DNA of 64,000 bases from Acidisoma silvae (lineage in GTDB: Bacteria; Pseudomonadota; Alphaproteobacteria; Acetobacterales; Acetobacteraceae): NCBI RefSeq assembly GCF_020618775.1, contig NZ_JAESVB010000001.1, positions 310,001-374,000 of the forward strand. The letters run 5' to 3'. Positions 46,259 through 55,129 of the stretch are shown here, piece by piece. Each line of letters opens with the position of its first letter. Positions within the stretch are counted from its first letter, which is position 1. A program made the position numbers and the translations under genes. Below the pieces are notes generated by a model. That model had not been told where the DNA came from. It did no database searches and saw only the letters and a program-made list of their open reading frames with translations.

Positions 46259-47173
46259 TCAGCCGGCGTCGGAATTGCTGCCCTCGAAGCGCATTGCGGC
46301 AATCAGCACCTGTAGGCGCTGGGCGGCCGGTGACAGCGCGTTGTCCTGGCTGCGGATCAGCAGGACAGGCTCGACCGAAGCGGCGTCGATGATCGTGACC
46401 TGCCGCACGGCTTTGCCGTCATAGGAGGTGCCGGCACGGGGGTTGGTATAGGACAGGCCGAGGCCAAGCCCGTTAGCGGCGAGGCTGCGCATCGTTTCCA
46501 TCGTGCCGGCATGATGGGCAATCGTCGGGCGCAGACCGGCTTTCTCGAAAATTTGCAGCATATGGGCGCGGCTCAAATCCTGTTCGGTCAGAATGATCGG
46601 CTCGGCGGCGACAGCCGCCAGGGTCGCGGCTTTGCCGCGCGTGAAGGGATGGTTGCGGCCGACCACGACTTACAGCGGCAATTCCATCAGCGTCTGCCGC
46701 TGGCAGGATGAATCAAGGCCAAGATTATAGGTGATGGCGAGATCAAGGTCAGGCCCTCTGCCGATCTGTGCCGCGATTTCCTCGAAGGTCAGGGTCTGCC
46801 AGCGGATGGCGACATCCGGCAGTTCCCGCTGGGCGCGGGCCAGGATCGGCGCCAACACCAGTGGTGCCAGATCCTTGAAAACGCCGAGGCGGACAGGGCT
46901 TTGCGGTACCGCGTCGTCCAGCGTCACCAGGTTTGTTGTGTCATCGATGATCCGGCGGGCGCGGAGCAGAAATTCCCGTCCGAAGGATGTCGGCGTCATC
47001 GGGCTGCCCGGCCGCCGCCGGAACAGCGGCTTGCCCAGGATCGCCTCGATCTGGGTCAGCGCCACGGACAGCGCGGGTTGTGAGACATGAAGGGCGGCGG
47101 CAGCGGCCGAGACGCCGCCATAGGTTTCGATCGCGACCGCATATTCCATCTGGCGCAGCGTGACCGATAGCAT
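46259..47173 (-). pseudogene. LysR family regulator interrupted by an in-frame stop
   Basis: A full-length LysR gene of 304 codons broken by a single TAA at 46670-46672. The N-terminal part has the winged helix (RQMEYAVAIETYGGVSAAAA, SQPALSVALTQIEAILGKPL) and the first half of the effector domain, ending QTLMELPL. After the stop the same frame continues VVVGRNHPFTRGKAATL to the natural end. TAC or TAT (tyrosine) would restore LPLYVVVGRNHP, the family pattern. It is divergent from the PhyH gene, whose regulator it probably was. A sequencing error is the main alternative. Confidence 0.85.
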
Positions 47174-47254
47174 GTGCCTATGCTGTCCATGAGAATATAT
47201 TATTCGTTTTTATGGGATGGCTGAGGCAGGCTGGTCAAGCCGCAGGATCAGGGG

Positions 47255-48052
47255 ATGAGCATGGCCGTATCAGAACAGCAGATTGTCGATTTCCAGCGGG
47301 ACGGCGCTGTCCTCATCAAGGGGCTTTTCGCGCCATGGGTTGAGACACTGCGTGCGGGCGTGGCGCGAAACATGGCCGAGCCCGGCCCCTATGGGTCCGA
47401 AAACGTGAAGCCCGGCGAAAAGGGCCGGTTTTTCGACGATTACTGCAATTGGGAGCGTATTCCGGAATTCGCCGAGGTCGTTCGCCAGCCTGCGGTCGCG
47501 GCGGCTGCCGCGGCATTGATGCGGTCCAATAGCGTGCAGATGTTCCATGACCATGTGCTGGTGAAGGAATCCGGCACTGCCAAGGCCACGCCCTGGCATC
47601 AGGACAGCCCTTATTACTTCGTGGAAGGGCAGCAGACCGTCAGCTTCTGGTCGCCGCTTGACCCGGTGAAGGCGGCCAGCCTGCGCTGCGTCGCGGGATC
47701 GCATCTCTGGGAAAAGCCGGTCCTGCCGTTGCGCTGGGCATCCGAGCAGACTTTCTATCCCGATCCCAGCGCCTATCGTCCGGTGCCGGACCCGGACGCG
47801 GAAGGCATGACGGTGCTGGAATGGGAGATGGAGCCGGGCGATGCGGTCGCCTTCAATTTCAAGACCCTGCACGGTGCCCGTGGCAATGACAGCGGAATCA
47901 ACCGCCGCGCCTTCTCGTTACGTCTGGTCGGTGACGATGCGCGCTATGTGGAGCGGCCGGGCCGCACCTCGCCGCCCTATCCGGGGCATGATATGCAGCC
48001 GGGGCAAAGGCTGCGACAGGACTGGTTTCCCTATTTGCGCGGCAGCGCCTGA
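47255..48052 (+). CDS. Phytanoyl-CoA dioxygenase (PhyH) family protein
   Basis: Iron(II)/2-oxoglutarate dependent oxygenase of 265 residues. The iron triad is His and Asp in ATPWHQDSPYYFV and the distal His in TLHGARGND; the 2-oxoglutarate arginine is likely in RRAFSLRLVG. This bacterial group oxidises diverse small molecules and the substrate is unknown. ATG 47255 is used; ATG 47261 after AGGGG is an alternative. A broken LysR gene is divergent and xdhC converges with a 22-base overlap, so a role in purine or alkaloid-like compound breakdown is a guess only. Confidence 0.85.
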   Translation: MSMAVSEQQIVDFQRDGAVLIKGLFAPWVETLRAGVARNMAEPGPYGSENVKPGEKGRFFDDYCNWERIPEFAEVVRQPAVAAAAAALMRSNSVQMFHDHVLVKESGTAKATPWHQDSPYYFVEGQQTVSFWSPLDPVKAASLRCVAGSHLWEKPVLPLRWASEQTFYPDPSAYRPVPDPDAEGMTVLEWEMEPGDAVAFNFKTLHGARGNDSGINRRAFSLRLVGDDARYVERPGRTSPPYPGHDMQPGQRLRQDWFPYLRGSA

Positions 48053-48918
48053 CGCTCCCCATCGCTGCAGGCAGGATCGCATCCGGGGGCGCCGCAATGG
48101 CGCGGCCTCGCTGGGCCGGCGAGGTCGATGACCGGTGCGTCACGCGGCGCTTCCACGGGCCTTGCCGCCAGCAATTGCGCCACCACGGCAATGGCGATCT
48201 CGGCCGGCAGTTTGGTGCCGATGCCGGGCAGCCCGACCGGGCAATACAGCCGCTCGATTGTCATGTCATCCAGTCCCGCGCGGCGCAGGCGGCTGGCGAA
48301 GCGGGCGCGTTTCGTCGCGGACCCGATGGTGCCGACAAAGCTGAGATCGGGGCGGCGCAAAGCCGTCTCCGTCAGATCGAAATCGACCCCATGGTCATGC
48401 GTCATGATCAAAACCGCCGTCCCGGCCGGCAGGGTCGCGATATCGCTGGCTTCGGTTGTCGTCCGCACGCGCGTATTGCCGGGGATGGCCAAGCCGTGCA
48501 GCACATCGGCGCGGCTGTCGAACCACAGCAGGCGGCAGGGCAGGTCGCCCAGCAGTTTGGCGACGGCGCGGCCGACATGGCCGGCGCCGAAAATGGCGAC
48601 TGTCCAGTCGGGCGGGCGGATCGGCTCGAACAGCACGGTGGTCGCACCGCCGCAGCATTGGCCGAGCGCCGGGCCGAGCGGAAAATCCCGCGTCACCGGC
48701 AGTCTGGCGCCGCTGGTCAGCAGGGTACGGGAATCCTGGATACTCTGGAATTCCAGATTGCCGCCGCCGATCGTGTCCCAGACATGAGATGCCGAGACAA
48801 CCATCTTGACCCCGGCCTCGCGCGGGGCGGACCCCTGGGCGCGAATGACGCTGACCAGGACGCCCGCTTCGCCCTGGGCGTCAAGAGCGCTCAGGGCGTC
48901 CAGCCAGGCCGGCATCAC
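48031..48918 (-). CDS. xdhC: Xanthine dehydrogenase accessory protein XdhC
   Basis: XdhC binds molybdenum cofactor, promotes its sulfuration and hands it to the xanthine dehydrogenase large subunit. The 295-residue protein has RAQGSAPREAGVKMVV, WDTIGGGNLEFQ, the Rossmann-like VAIFGAGHVGRAVAKLLG and THDHGVDFDLTE. A cysteine-containing C-terminus (HCGAPGCDPACSDG) is unusual and could bind metal. It overlaps xdhB by four bases and overlaps the convergent PhyH gene by 22. Confidence 0.93.
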   Translation of the reverse strand: MMPAWLDALSALDAQGEAGVLVSVIRAQGSAPREAGVKMVVSASHVWDTIGGGNLEFQSIQDSRTLLTSGARLPVTRDFPLGPALGQCCGGATTVLFEPIRPPDWTVAIFGAGHVGRAVAKLLGDLPCRLLWFDSRADVLHGLAIPGNTRVRTTTEASDIATLPAGTAVLIMTHDHGVDFDLTETALRRPDLSFVGTIGSATKRARFASRLRRAGLDDMTIERLYCPVGLPGIGTKLPAEIAIAVVAQLLAARPVEAPRDAPVIDLAGPARPRHCGAPGCDPACSDGERQALPRK

Positions 48919-51245
48919 TCGGCCGCCTTCGCATCTATCGGCGCGGCCCGGCCGGCGGCGCGCAGATGTTCGATGGCCAGCAACACGCGCTCCGGTGTTG
49001 CCGGGGCGTCGAGATGCGGGGAAAGTCCGGCATCGCCGAAGGCTGCCACTGCATCCTTAATGGCGTGAAAAACGGAAATACCGAGATTGAGCGGCGGCTC
49101 GCCCACCGCCTTGGACCGGAAGATAGCGTTTTCGCGGTTGCGTCCGGCCTCATAGATGCGGGCGCGGAAGACCGGCGCCAGGTCGCCGATGGCCGGAATT
49201 TTATAGGTGGAGGGCGCATGGGTGCGGAGCCGCCCCTTGGCATCCCAAAATAATTCCTCCGAGGTCAGCCAGCCCGCGCCCTGCACGAAACCGCCTTCGA
49301 TCTGGCCGAGGTCGATGGCCGGGTTCAGCGACTTGCCGCAGTCATGCAGAATATCCACCCGTCGCTGCCGATATTCCCCCGTCAGCCCATCGACTTCCAC
49401 TTCCGCGACGGCCGCGCCATAGGCGAAATAATAGAAGGGCCGTCCGGTCTGCGTCTCCGCGTCGAAATGGATTTTGGGTGTTGCGTAAAAGCCGGTCGCA
49501 GACAGCGATACGCGCTGCATCCGCGCAAGCTTGGTGATCTCGGCGAAGGGCAGGCGGTGGCGTCCGGCGATGACCTCGCCATTCGCGAAAATCACGGCTG
49601 TCGCCGGCACGCCGAAAGCCTCCGCCGCCACATGGGCCAGGCGCTGCTTGATGGCGTGCGCCGCCGCCTGCGCCGCCTTGGCATTGAGATCGGTGCCGGC
49701 GGACGCCGCTGTCGGCGAGGTATTGGGGACTTTCGCGGTGCTGGTGGCGGTGACGCGCACGCGGTCGACCGTGATGCCGAATTCCTCCGCCACGACCTGC
49801 GCAACTTTGATGAAAAGCCCTTGCCCCATCTCGGTGCCGCCGTGATTGAGCAGGACGCTGCCGTCGGTATAAAGCTGGATCAGCGCGCCGGCCTGATTGA
49901 GATGAATGGCGGTGAAGGAAATCCCGAATTTCACCGGCACCAGCGCGATGCCGCGCTTGATCCAGCGGCTGTCCATGTTGAAAGCGGCAATCGCCGTCCG
50001 CCGGGCCAGGTAGTCCGATGTGCGGACAAGCTGGTCGACCAGTTCGGCGATGATATTGTCTTCAACCACCATGCCGTAGGGCGTGACGTTGCGCGTCGTG
50101 CTGCCGTAGAAATTGCGCTGGCGGATGATCAGCGGATCGCGTTTCACATGGCGCGCGATCTCGTCCAGCACATGCTCGATCGCCATAATGCCTTGCGGGC
50201 CGCCGAAGCCGCGAAAGGCGGTGTGAGACGTCGTGTTCGTGCGGCAGCGATGCGAGAGGATGGAGACATTTTCCAGGAAATAACAGTTATCGGCATGCAT
50301 CATCGCGCGGTCATTGACGCCGGTTGACAGGTCTGCGGAATGGCCGCAATCGCCCGCCAGCATGAAATGAATGCCACCGATGACGCCCTGGTCGTCGAAA
50401 CCGACGTCGTAATCGATACGGAAGGGATGGCGCTTGCCGGTGATGATCATATCGTCATCACGGTCCATGCGGCATTTGACGGCGCGGCCGGTCTTGGCGG
50501 CCAGCAGGGCCGCGATGGCAGCGGGAATCGCCGCCTGGCTTTCCTTGCCGCCGAAGCCGCCACCCATGCGCCGCGTTTCGCAGGTGACGGAATGATCGGG
50601 GACATGCAGCGCATGCGCCACCAGATGCTGCAATTCCGATGGATTTTGCGTGGAGCTTTGGATGAGCATATCGCCCTGCTCGCCGGGATGCGCGACGGCG
50701 ATCTGCCCTTCCAGATAAAAATGATCCTGCCCGCCGACGTAAAGCGTGCCGCGCAGCCGCTGCGGACTGCGGGCGATGGCGGCCTCGGGCTCGCCGCGCT
50801 TCATCAGGCGGCTGGGCGCGACGCGCGCATCCTCCCGCGCCAATGCCTCATCCAAAGTCAGTACCGGGGGCAATGGGTCATAGGTGACGCGCGCCAGGGC
50901 TGTCGCCGCCCGCGCTTCCGCCCGCGTCCGCGCCGCGACGGCGAAAAGCACCTGTCCGTGATAGGTCGTGATGCGCTCGGCAAAGATCGGGTCGCCGGGA
51001 AAGATCGGCCCGATATCATTGATGCCGGGCACATCCTCGGCTGTGATAACGGTAAGGACGCCAGGGGCCGCGCGCACCGCTGTCAGGTCAAGCGACAGGA
51101 TGCGCGCATGGGCTTCGCTGCTGAGGCCCATGGCCGCATGCAGCAGACCGCGCGGCTCAGGCAGGTCATCGATATAAAGCGCCTCGCCGCTGACATGCAG
51201 GCGCGCGCTGTCATGCGGAATCGAGGCGCCGACAGGGCCGGTCAT
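48915..51245 (-). CDS. xdhB: Xanthine dehydrogenase, molybdopterin-binding large subunit
   Basis: Moco-binding subunit that hydroxylates hypoxanthine and xanthine to urate. Visible are QDHFYLEGQIA, MGGGFGGKESQAA, RTNTTSHTAFRGFGGPQG, HGGTEMGQGLFIK and the C-terminal KAVGEPPLNLG with the catalytic-base glutamate. The 776-residue length is normal for the bacterial separate large subunit. Operon order is xdhA-xdhB-xdhC with four-base overlaps. Cofactor supply could come from moaD/moaE at 26.3 kb with genes outside the window. Confidence 0.96.
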   Translation of the reverse strand: MTGPVGASIPHDSARLHVSGEALYIDDLPEPRGLLHAAMGLSSEAHARILSLDLTAVRAAPGVLTVITAEDVPGINDIGPIFPGDPIFAERITTYHGQVLFAVAARTRAEARAATALARVTYDPLPPVLTLDEALAREDARVAPSRLMKRGEPEAAIARSPQRLRGTLYVGGQDHFYLEGQIAVAHPGEQGDMLIQSSTQNPSELQHLVAHALHVPDHSVTCETRRMGGGFGGKESQAAIPAAIAALLAAKTGRAVKCRMDRDDDMIITGKRHPFRIDYDVGFDDQGVIGGIHFMLAGDCGHSADLSTGVNDRAMMHADNCYFLENVSILSHRCRTNTTSHTAFRGFGGPQGIMAIEHVLDEIARHVKRDPLIIRQRNFYGSTTRNVTPYGMVVEDNIIAELVDQLVRTSDYLARRTAIAAFNMDSRWIKRGIALVPVKFGISFTAIHLNQAGALIQLYTDGSVLLNHGGTEMGQGLFIKVAQVVAEEFGITVDRVRVTATSTAKVPNTSPTAASAGTDLNAKAAQAAAHAIKQRLAHVAAEAFGVPATAVIFANGEVIAGRHRLPFAEITKLARMQRVSLSATGFYATPKIHFDAETQTGRPFYYFAYGAAVAEVEVDGLTGEYRQRRVDILHDCGKSLNPAIDLGQIEGGFVQGAGWLTSEELFWDAKGRLRTHAPSTYKIPAIGDLAPVFRARIYEAGRNRENAIFRSKAVGEPPLNLGISVFHAIKDAVAAFGDAGLSPHLDAPATPERVLLAIEHLRAAGRAAPIDAKAAE

Positions 51246-52723
51246 ACCGGCAGGCTTTCCGGCTGATCGAGCCTGATCCGCGCCGGCATTTCGCCCGCCG
51301 CCGGATGTTCCAGGTAGAATTTCAGCAGCAGGTTGCGCGCGATCAGGCTGCGGTACGAGGCTGAGGCGCGCATGTCGGACAGGGGCGTGAAGGCGTGGTC
51401 GATTCCGGCCATCGCGGCCTCCACGGCCGGAAGTCCCCAGACTGCGCCTATCAGTTTCGCTTCCACATCCCGCGCGCGGACAGGTGTCGCCGCCATGCCG
51501 CCATAGCCGATGCGGATGGAGCGCACGCGCTCTCCGTCCAACGCGAAAGAGAAACCGGCGCAGACGGCTGAGATATCCTGATCGAAGCGCTTTGAAACCT
51601 TATAGATGCCAAGCCGCAGGTCGGGCGTGGGTTTGGGAATTTCGATGGCCGCCAGCACTTCGCCCGGTTGCAGATCGGTCCGCCGATAGCCCTTGAAAAA
51701 ATCCTCCACGGCCAGCCGCCGTTCGCCCTTGGCGGAAACGATGACGAGTACCGCGCCCATCGCGATCAGCAGGGGCGGCATATCGCCGATGGGGGAGGCA
51801 TTGGCGATATTGCCGCCGATGGTGCCGCGTTCCCGGATCTGGCGAGACCCGATGCGCCGCAGCAGCGTCACCGTTTCTGGGTGCAAAGCCGTCAGGCTCG
51901 CCATGGCATCGGCGTAAGGCACGGCGGCGCCAATCGAAAGCAGCGTTTCGGTCACAGCGATCTTGCGGAGTTCAGGAACGTGCTCGGTCGCGACCAGCAG
52001 GGCCAAGGATTGCCGCTGCTTTGTTACCCACAGGCCGATATCGGTGCCCCCGCCCAGGATCAGCGCATCCGGGTGGTGGGCCAGAAGCCTTGTCAGTTCA
52101 TCCAGAGAGCGCGGGGCGACGAAGCGCCGTCCGCTACCTGTGACATCGAGCGTTTCCGCGCCGCTATCCAGCGCATTGAGAGCAGCGGCCAAAGTTACAG
52201 CGTCGGCCACTCGGTCTTCCGCGCCGCGCGGTTTGGCGAGGGCGCTGCGCGCCGCGTCGTAAATCGGCCGGTAGCCTGTGCAACGGCAAAGATTGCCGGC
52301 CAGCGCATCGGCAATCTCCGCGCGCTCAACCGTGGCACCTGCCTGATGCAGCGTCGCCAGAGACATGACGAAGCCGGGCGTGCAGAAGCCGCATTGCGCG
52401 GCGTGATGGTCCATCATCGCCTGCTGCACCGGATGCAGCTTGCCCTCCGGTCCGCGCAGATGCTCGATGGTGACAAGCTGTTTCCCGTCGAGCGCGGCCA
52501 TGAACATGATGCAGCTATTGACGGGCCGATAGCGAATGCCGCCCGTGCCATCGCGTTCCGCCAGCATCACGGTGCAGGCGCCGCAATCGCCTTCGGCGCA
52601 GCCTTCCTTGGTGCCGCAGAGGGTTTCGTCGTCACGGAGATAGTCGAGGACGGTCTGTGTCGGATCGACGTCCGACAGGTGGCGCGGCTCATTGCCGAGA
52701 AGAAAACGAATGCCGGTCCGCAA
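51242..52723 (-). CDS. xdhA: Xanthine dehydrogenase, FeS/FAD small subunit
   Basis: Electron-transfer subunit: two 2Fe-2S clusters and FAD pass electrons to NAD. The plant-type ferredoxin cysteines are in CGTKEGCAEGDCGACTV, the second cluster in CGFCTPGF and LCRCTGY, and FAD binding in ALILGGGTDIGLWV and GGNIANASPIGDMPP. The 493 residues are the usual length. The start is TTG at 52723 after AGGA; no better start exists. It lies 58 bases after the GT39-like gene on the same strand. Confidence 0.95.
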   Translation of the reverse strand: MRTGIRFLLGNEPRHLSDVDPTQTVLDYLRDDETLCGTKEGCAEGDCGACTVMLAERDGTGGIRYRPVNSCIMFMAALDGKQLVTIEHLRGPEGKLHPVQQAMMDHHAAQCGFCTPGFVMSLATLHQAGATVERAEIADALAGNLCRCTGYRPIYDAARSALAKPRGAEDRVADAVTLAAALNALDSGAETLDVTGSGRRFVAPRSLDELTRLLAHHPDALILGGGTDIGLWVTKQRQSLALLVATEHVPELRKIAVTETLLSIGAAVPYADAMASLTALHPETVTLLRRIGSRQIRERGTIGGNIANASPIGDMPPLLIAMGAVLVIVSAKGERRLAVEDFFKGYRRTDLQPGEVLAAIEIPKPTPDLRLGIYKVSKRFDQDISAVCAGFSFALDGERVRSIRIGYGGMAATPVRARDVEAKLIGAVWGLPAVEAAMAGIDHAFTPLSDMRASASYRSLIARNLLLKFYLEHPAAGEMPARIRLDQPESLPV

Positions 52724-52781
52724 ATCGCTTCGTCCTGCCTAAGGGATAGCGGTTCACGGTAGGAGGCCGGTGGCAGTGGCG

Positions 52782-54224
52782 TCAACGGAATTGGCAGTGA
52801 CGGTTTTTCACCCGGCTCAGCAGCGGGAGGGTGGCACGGCTGTCGCGGTCGGCGTCGATCAGCACGGGCACCACGCAAGGCCAATCTCCTTTTGCCAGAA
52901 GACCTGCCAGGGCCGGCCCCGTCATCTGGGGCGTCACGAGCAGGATATGCAGATCGTCCGGGGCGGCGGTGAGAAAGGCGGAAACAATGCCGACACCGTC
53001 ATTGCCGCGCGGCAGCAGCACCAACCCCCGCGGCCCGGCCGCCGCCCAGGCCGCGCGGGCCGCCGCGCCCTCGGGCTGCATCGTCTCCGTGCGTGTCAGC
53101 AGCCCGGCCAAGGACATCCCCTGCACCGCCAGCAGAAGGGCGAGGCATGAAAAGCCCGTGCGGCGCGGAAGACAGGAGATCGCCTGGGCCAGAAGCAGGG
53201 TGAAAGGCGGGATGGCAAAACACAAATAACGGATTTCGACGGGGATGGAGCGGGCGGCCAGACCCATCAGGCCAAGCCCCAGCACGGGGGCCACCGCTGC
53301 CATGGCAAAGAGGGCAGTGGCCGGGCGGTTCGCCATCCGCCGCCAGAGCAGGCAGGGCAGCGCCAGCATGGCGGCCAGCAGAAGGCCGAGCAGGCCGGTC
53401 AGCAAGCCAAGCCACAGGCCACTGGGCACATAAAGCGGCAAGCCGCCCAGCAGCGCGCCGCCAGCGGCATGGGCCAGGGCCTGCGCCATGCCACCCCAAC
53501 TGAAAGGGGGAAACTGGCCGATGCGGCTGTCGCGCTGGGCCAGAAAGAAAAACAGATTGGCCCCCGTAAAGGGCAGCAGCCCGATCAGCAGCCAAGCCGC
53601 CCGCGTCCGGCTTTGCGCGGCCAGCCACAGCAGGGCCGCGACGGCCGTAAATGCGGTGAGATAGTTCGTGAAACTGGCCGCACCCAGCAGCAGGCCGGCG
53701 GCCAGCGGCGCCCGTCTGCCGTAGGGCCACCGGAGCAGCAGCCAAAGGCCGGAGAGCATCAGGCATTGCGCCATGGCGAAGCCGCGCAGGGCGATGCCGG
53801 TTTCCACAAAGCCGTAACTGCCGAGCGTGACCAGCAGGCTGGGCAGCACGGGGAAGGCCGCCTCGCGGGTGATGGCCGCCAAAGCCGTCAGGGCGCCCAG
53901 GCTGAACAGCACGGACAGCAGCCTCCCGCGCCACAAATCAGGCCCGAAGATGCGCCGCCACGCCCAGACGGTCCAGAAATACAGCGGCGGATGCACATCC
54001 GTCCGCCGCAGATTCTCTCCAATATGCCAGGGTGTCGGTGACGGTAAGAAGGCTGAGCGGATTTCGCCGGCGCGGAAGGGTACCGTCGGCCAGTCCGGGC
54101 GGGGTGTCGTGCCGGTGACGAAAGCGGTGTAGCCCTCGTCATACTCCGGCCCACGCAGCCGGGCGGCGGAGGCCAGCAGCAGGCCGGCAAAGACCAGGGC
54201 CGTCAGCACGGGGGGTGGGCGCAT
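52782..54224 (-). CDS. GT39/ArnT-like integral membrane protein
   Basis: A 480-residue protein with roughly ten hydrophobic segments. An acidic first-loop motif PEYDEGYT follows the first segment and HPPLYFWTVWAW occurs around residue 80; both are typical of GT-C glycosyltransferases (dolichyl-phosphate-mannose or ArnT family) that transfer sugars from a lipid carrier on the periplasmic side. The hydrophilic tail of about 90 residues could be periplasmic. Substrate unknown. It is divergent from the lipid A operon and upstream of xdhA. Confidence 0.75.
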   Translation of the reverse strand: MRPPPVLTALVFAGLLLASAARLRGPEYDEGYTAFVTGTTPRPDWPTVPFRAGEIRSAFLPSPTPWHIGENLRRTDVHPPLYFWTVWAWRRIFGPDLWRGRLLSVLFSLGALTALAAITREAAFPVLPSLLVTLGSYGFVETGIALRGFAMAQCLMLSGLWLLLRWPYGRRAPLAAGLLLGAASFTNYLTAFTAVAALLWLAAQSRTRAAWLLIGLLPFTGANLFFFLAQRDSRIGQFPPFSWGGMAQALAHAAGGALLGGLPLYVPSGLWLGLLTGLLGLLLAAMLALPCLLWRRMANRPATALFAMAAVAPVLGLGLMGLAARSIPVEIRYLCFAIPPFTLLLAQAISCLPRRTGFSCLALLLAVQGMSLAGLLTRTETMQPEGAAARAAWAAAGPRGLVLLPRGNDGVGIVSAFLTAAPDDLHILLVTPQMTGPALAGLLAKGDWPCVVPVLIDADRDSRATLPLLSRVKNRHCQFR

Positions 54225-54331
54225 GACCCCTTATCGGCCGGCTGTCCATTTAGATTCAATTATGAAATGATCAAATGCCGCGCACGGGCCGTTTCATTGC
54301 CGCCGGGCAGGGGGCGTGCTACCGCGCGGCG

Positions 54332-55129
54332 ATGGCAGACAGCCTCTCCCCCGACCCGATCGAACCCGCGATCAAGCCGAAACGCCCGAAGCCGGAGCGT
54401 GTGCGGAAATTCCGTACGCCCAAATGGTTCAAATGGCTGGTGCGGCACCCCAGGCTGAAGGACGGTTTTGCCCGTTTCGTCGGCTTCTATCTCGCCCTGG
54501 TCTACCGGACCACGCGCTGGGATTTCGTCGGGCTGGAAAATCTGTCGCCGACGACCGAGCGGAATACCGCCGGCCTCGTCTGCTTTTGGCATGAGCGCCT
54601 GCCCATGATGTCGATGCTGGCGATCGAGGCGCAGCGCCTCGGCGCGCATATGAAGACCTATGTCCTGGTCAGCGGCCATAATGACGGGCGCTTCATCGGT
54701 CAGGCAGTCGGGCGCTTCAATCTCGGCACCGTCATCGGCTCCTCCTCAAAGGGTGGGGCCACCAGCCTGCGCAATATGCTGCTGCTGCTGCGGGACGGCA
54801 GCAATATCGCCATCACGCCCGATGGGCCGCGCGGTCCGGCCAAGGTGGCCGCTGCCGGTGTCGCGCAATTGGCGGCTGCCACCGGTGCGCCGATCTACGC
54901 GGCCTCCGCCCAGTGCCGTCACCATATGCGGATGCCGAGCTGGGACAGCATGATTCTGCCCTTCCCGATCCCCTTCAGCCGGGGCGTCATCGTGGTGGAA
55001 CCGGCTTTCACCATTCCACGCAGCAATTGGGCCGAGCATCTGCCGATTGTGGTCGATGCGCTCAATGCCGCCAGCGCCAAGGCGGACCGGCTCTGCGGCA
55101 TCAAGCCCGCTGCCGATACGTCGCCATGA
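54332..55129 (+). CDS. Lysophospholipid acyltransferase family protein (DUF374)
   Basis: A 265-residue LPLAT-type acyltransferase. The catalytic region is LVCFWHERLPMM, a WHE variant of the usual NH-x4-D motif, and the phosphate-binding region is AITPDGPRGPAKVAAAG. These are the features of the DUF374 subgroup found next to lipid A genes. A basic N-terminal tail suggests membrane association. The start is ATG 54332; the frame is open to ATG 54275. It overlaps waaA by four bases and so belongs to the lipid A operon. Confidence 0.88.
   Translation: MADSLSPDPIEPAIKPKRPKPERVRKFRTPKWFKWLVRHPRLKDGFARFVGFYLALVYRTTRWDFVGLENLSPTTERNTAGLVCFWHERLPMMSMLAIEAQRLGAHMKTYVLVSGHNDGRFIGQAVGRFNLGTVIGSSSKGGATSLRNMLLLLRDGSNIAITPDGPRGPAKVAAAGVAQLAAATGAPIYAASAQCRHHMRMPSWDSMILPFPIPFSRGVIVVEPAFTIPRSNWAEHLPIVVDALNAASAKADRLCGIKPAADTSP

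Noticed and set aside
49344-50327. Plus-strand open frame within the xdhB region
   Set aside because: Antisense shadow of xdhB.
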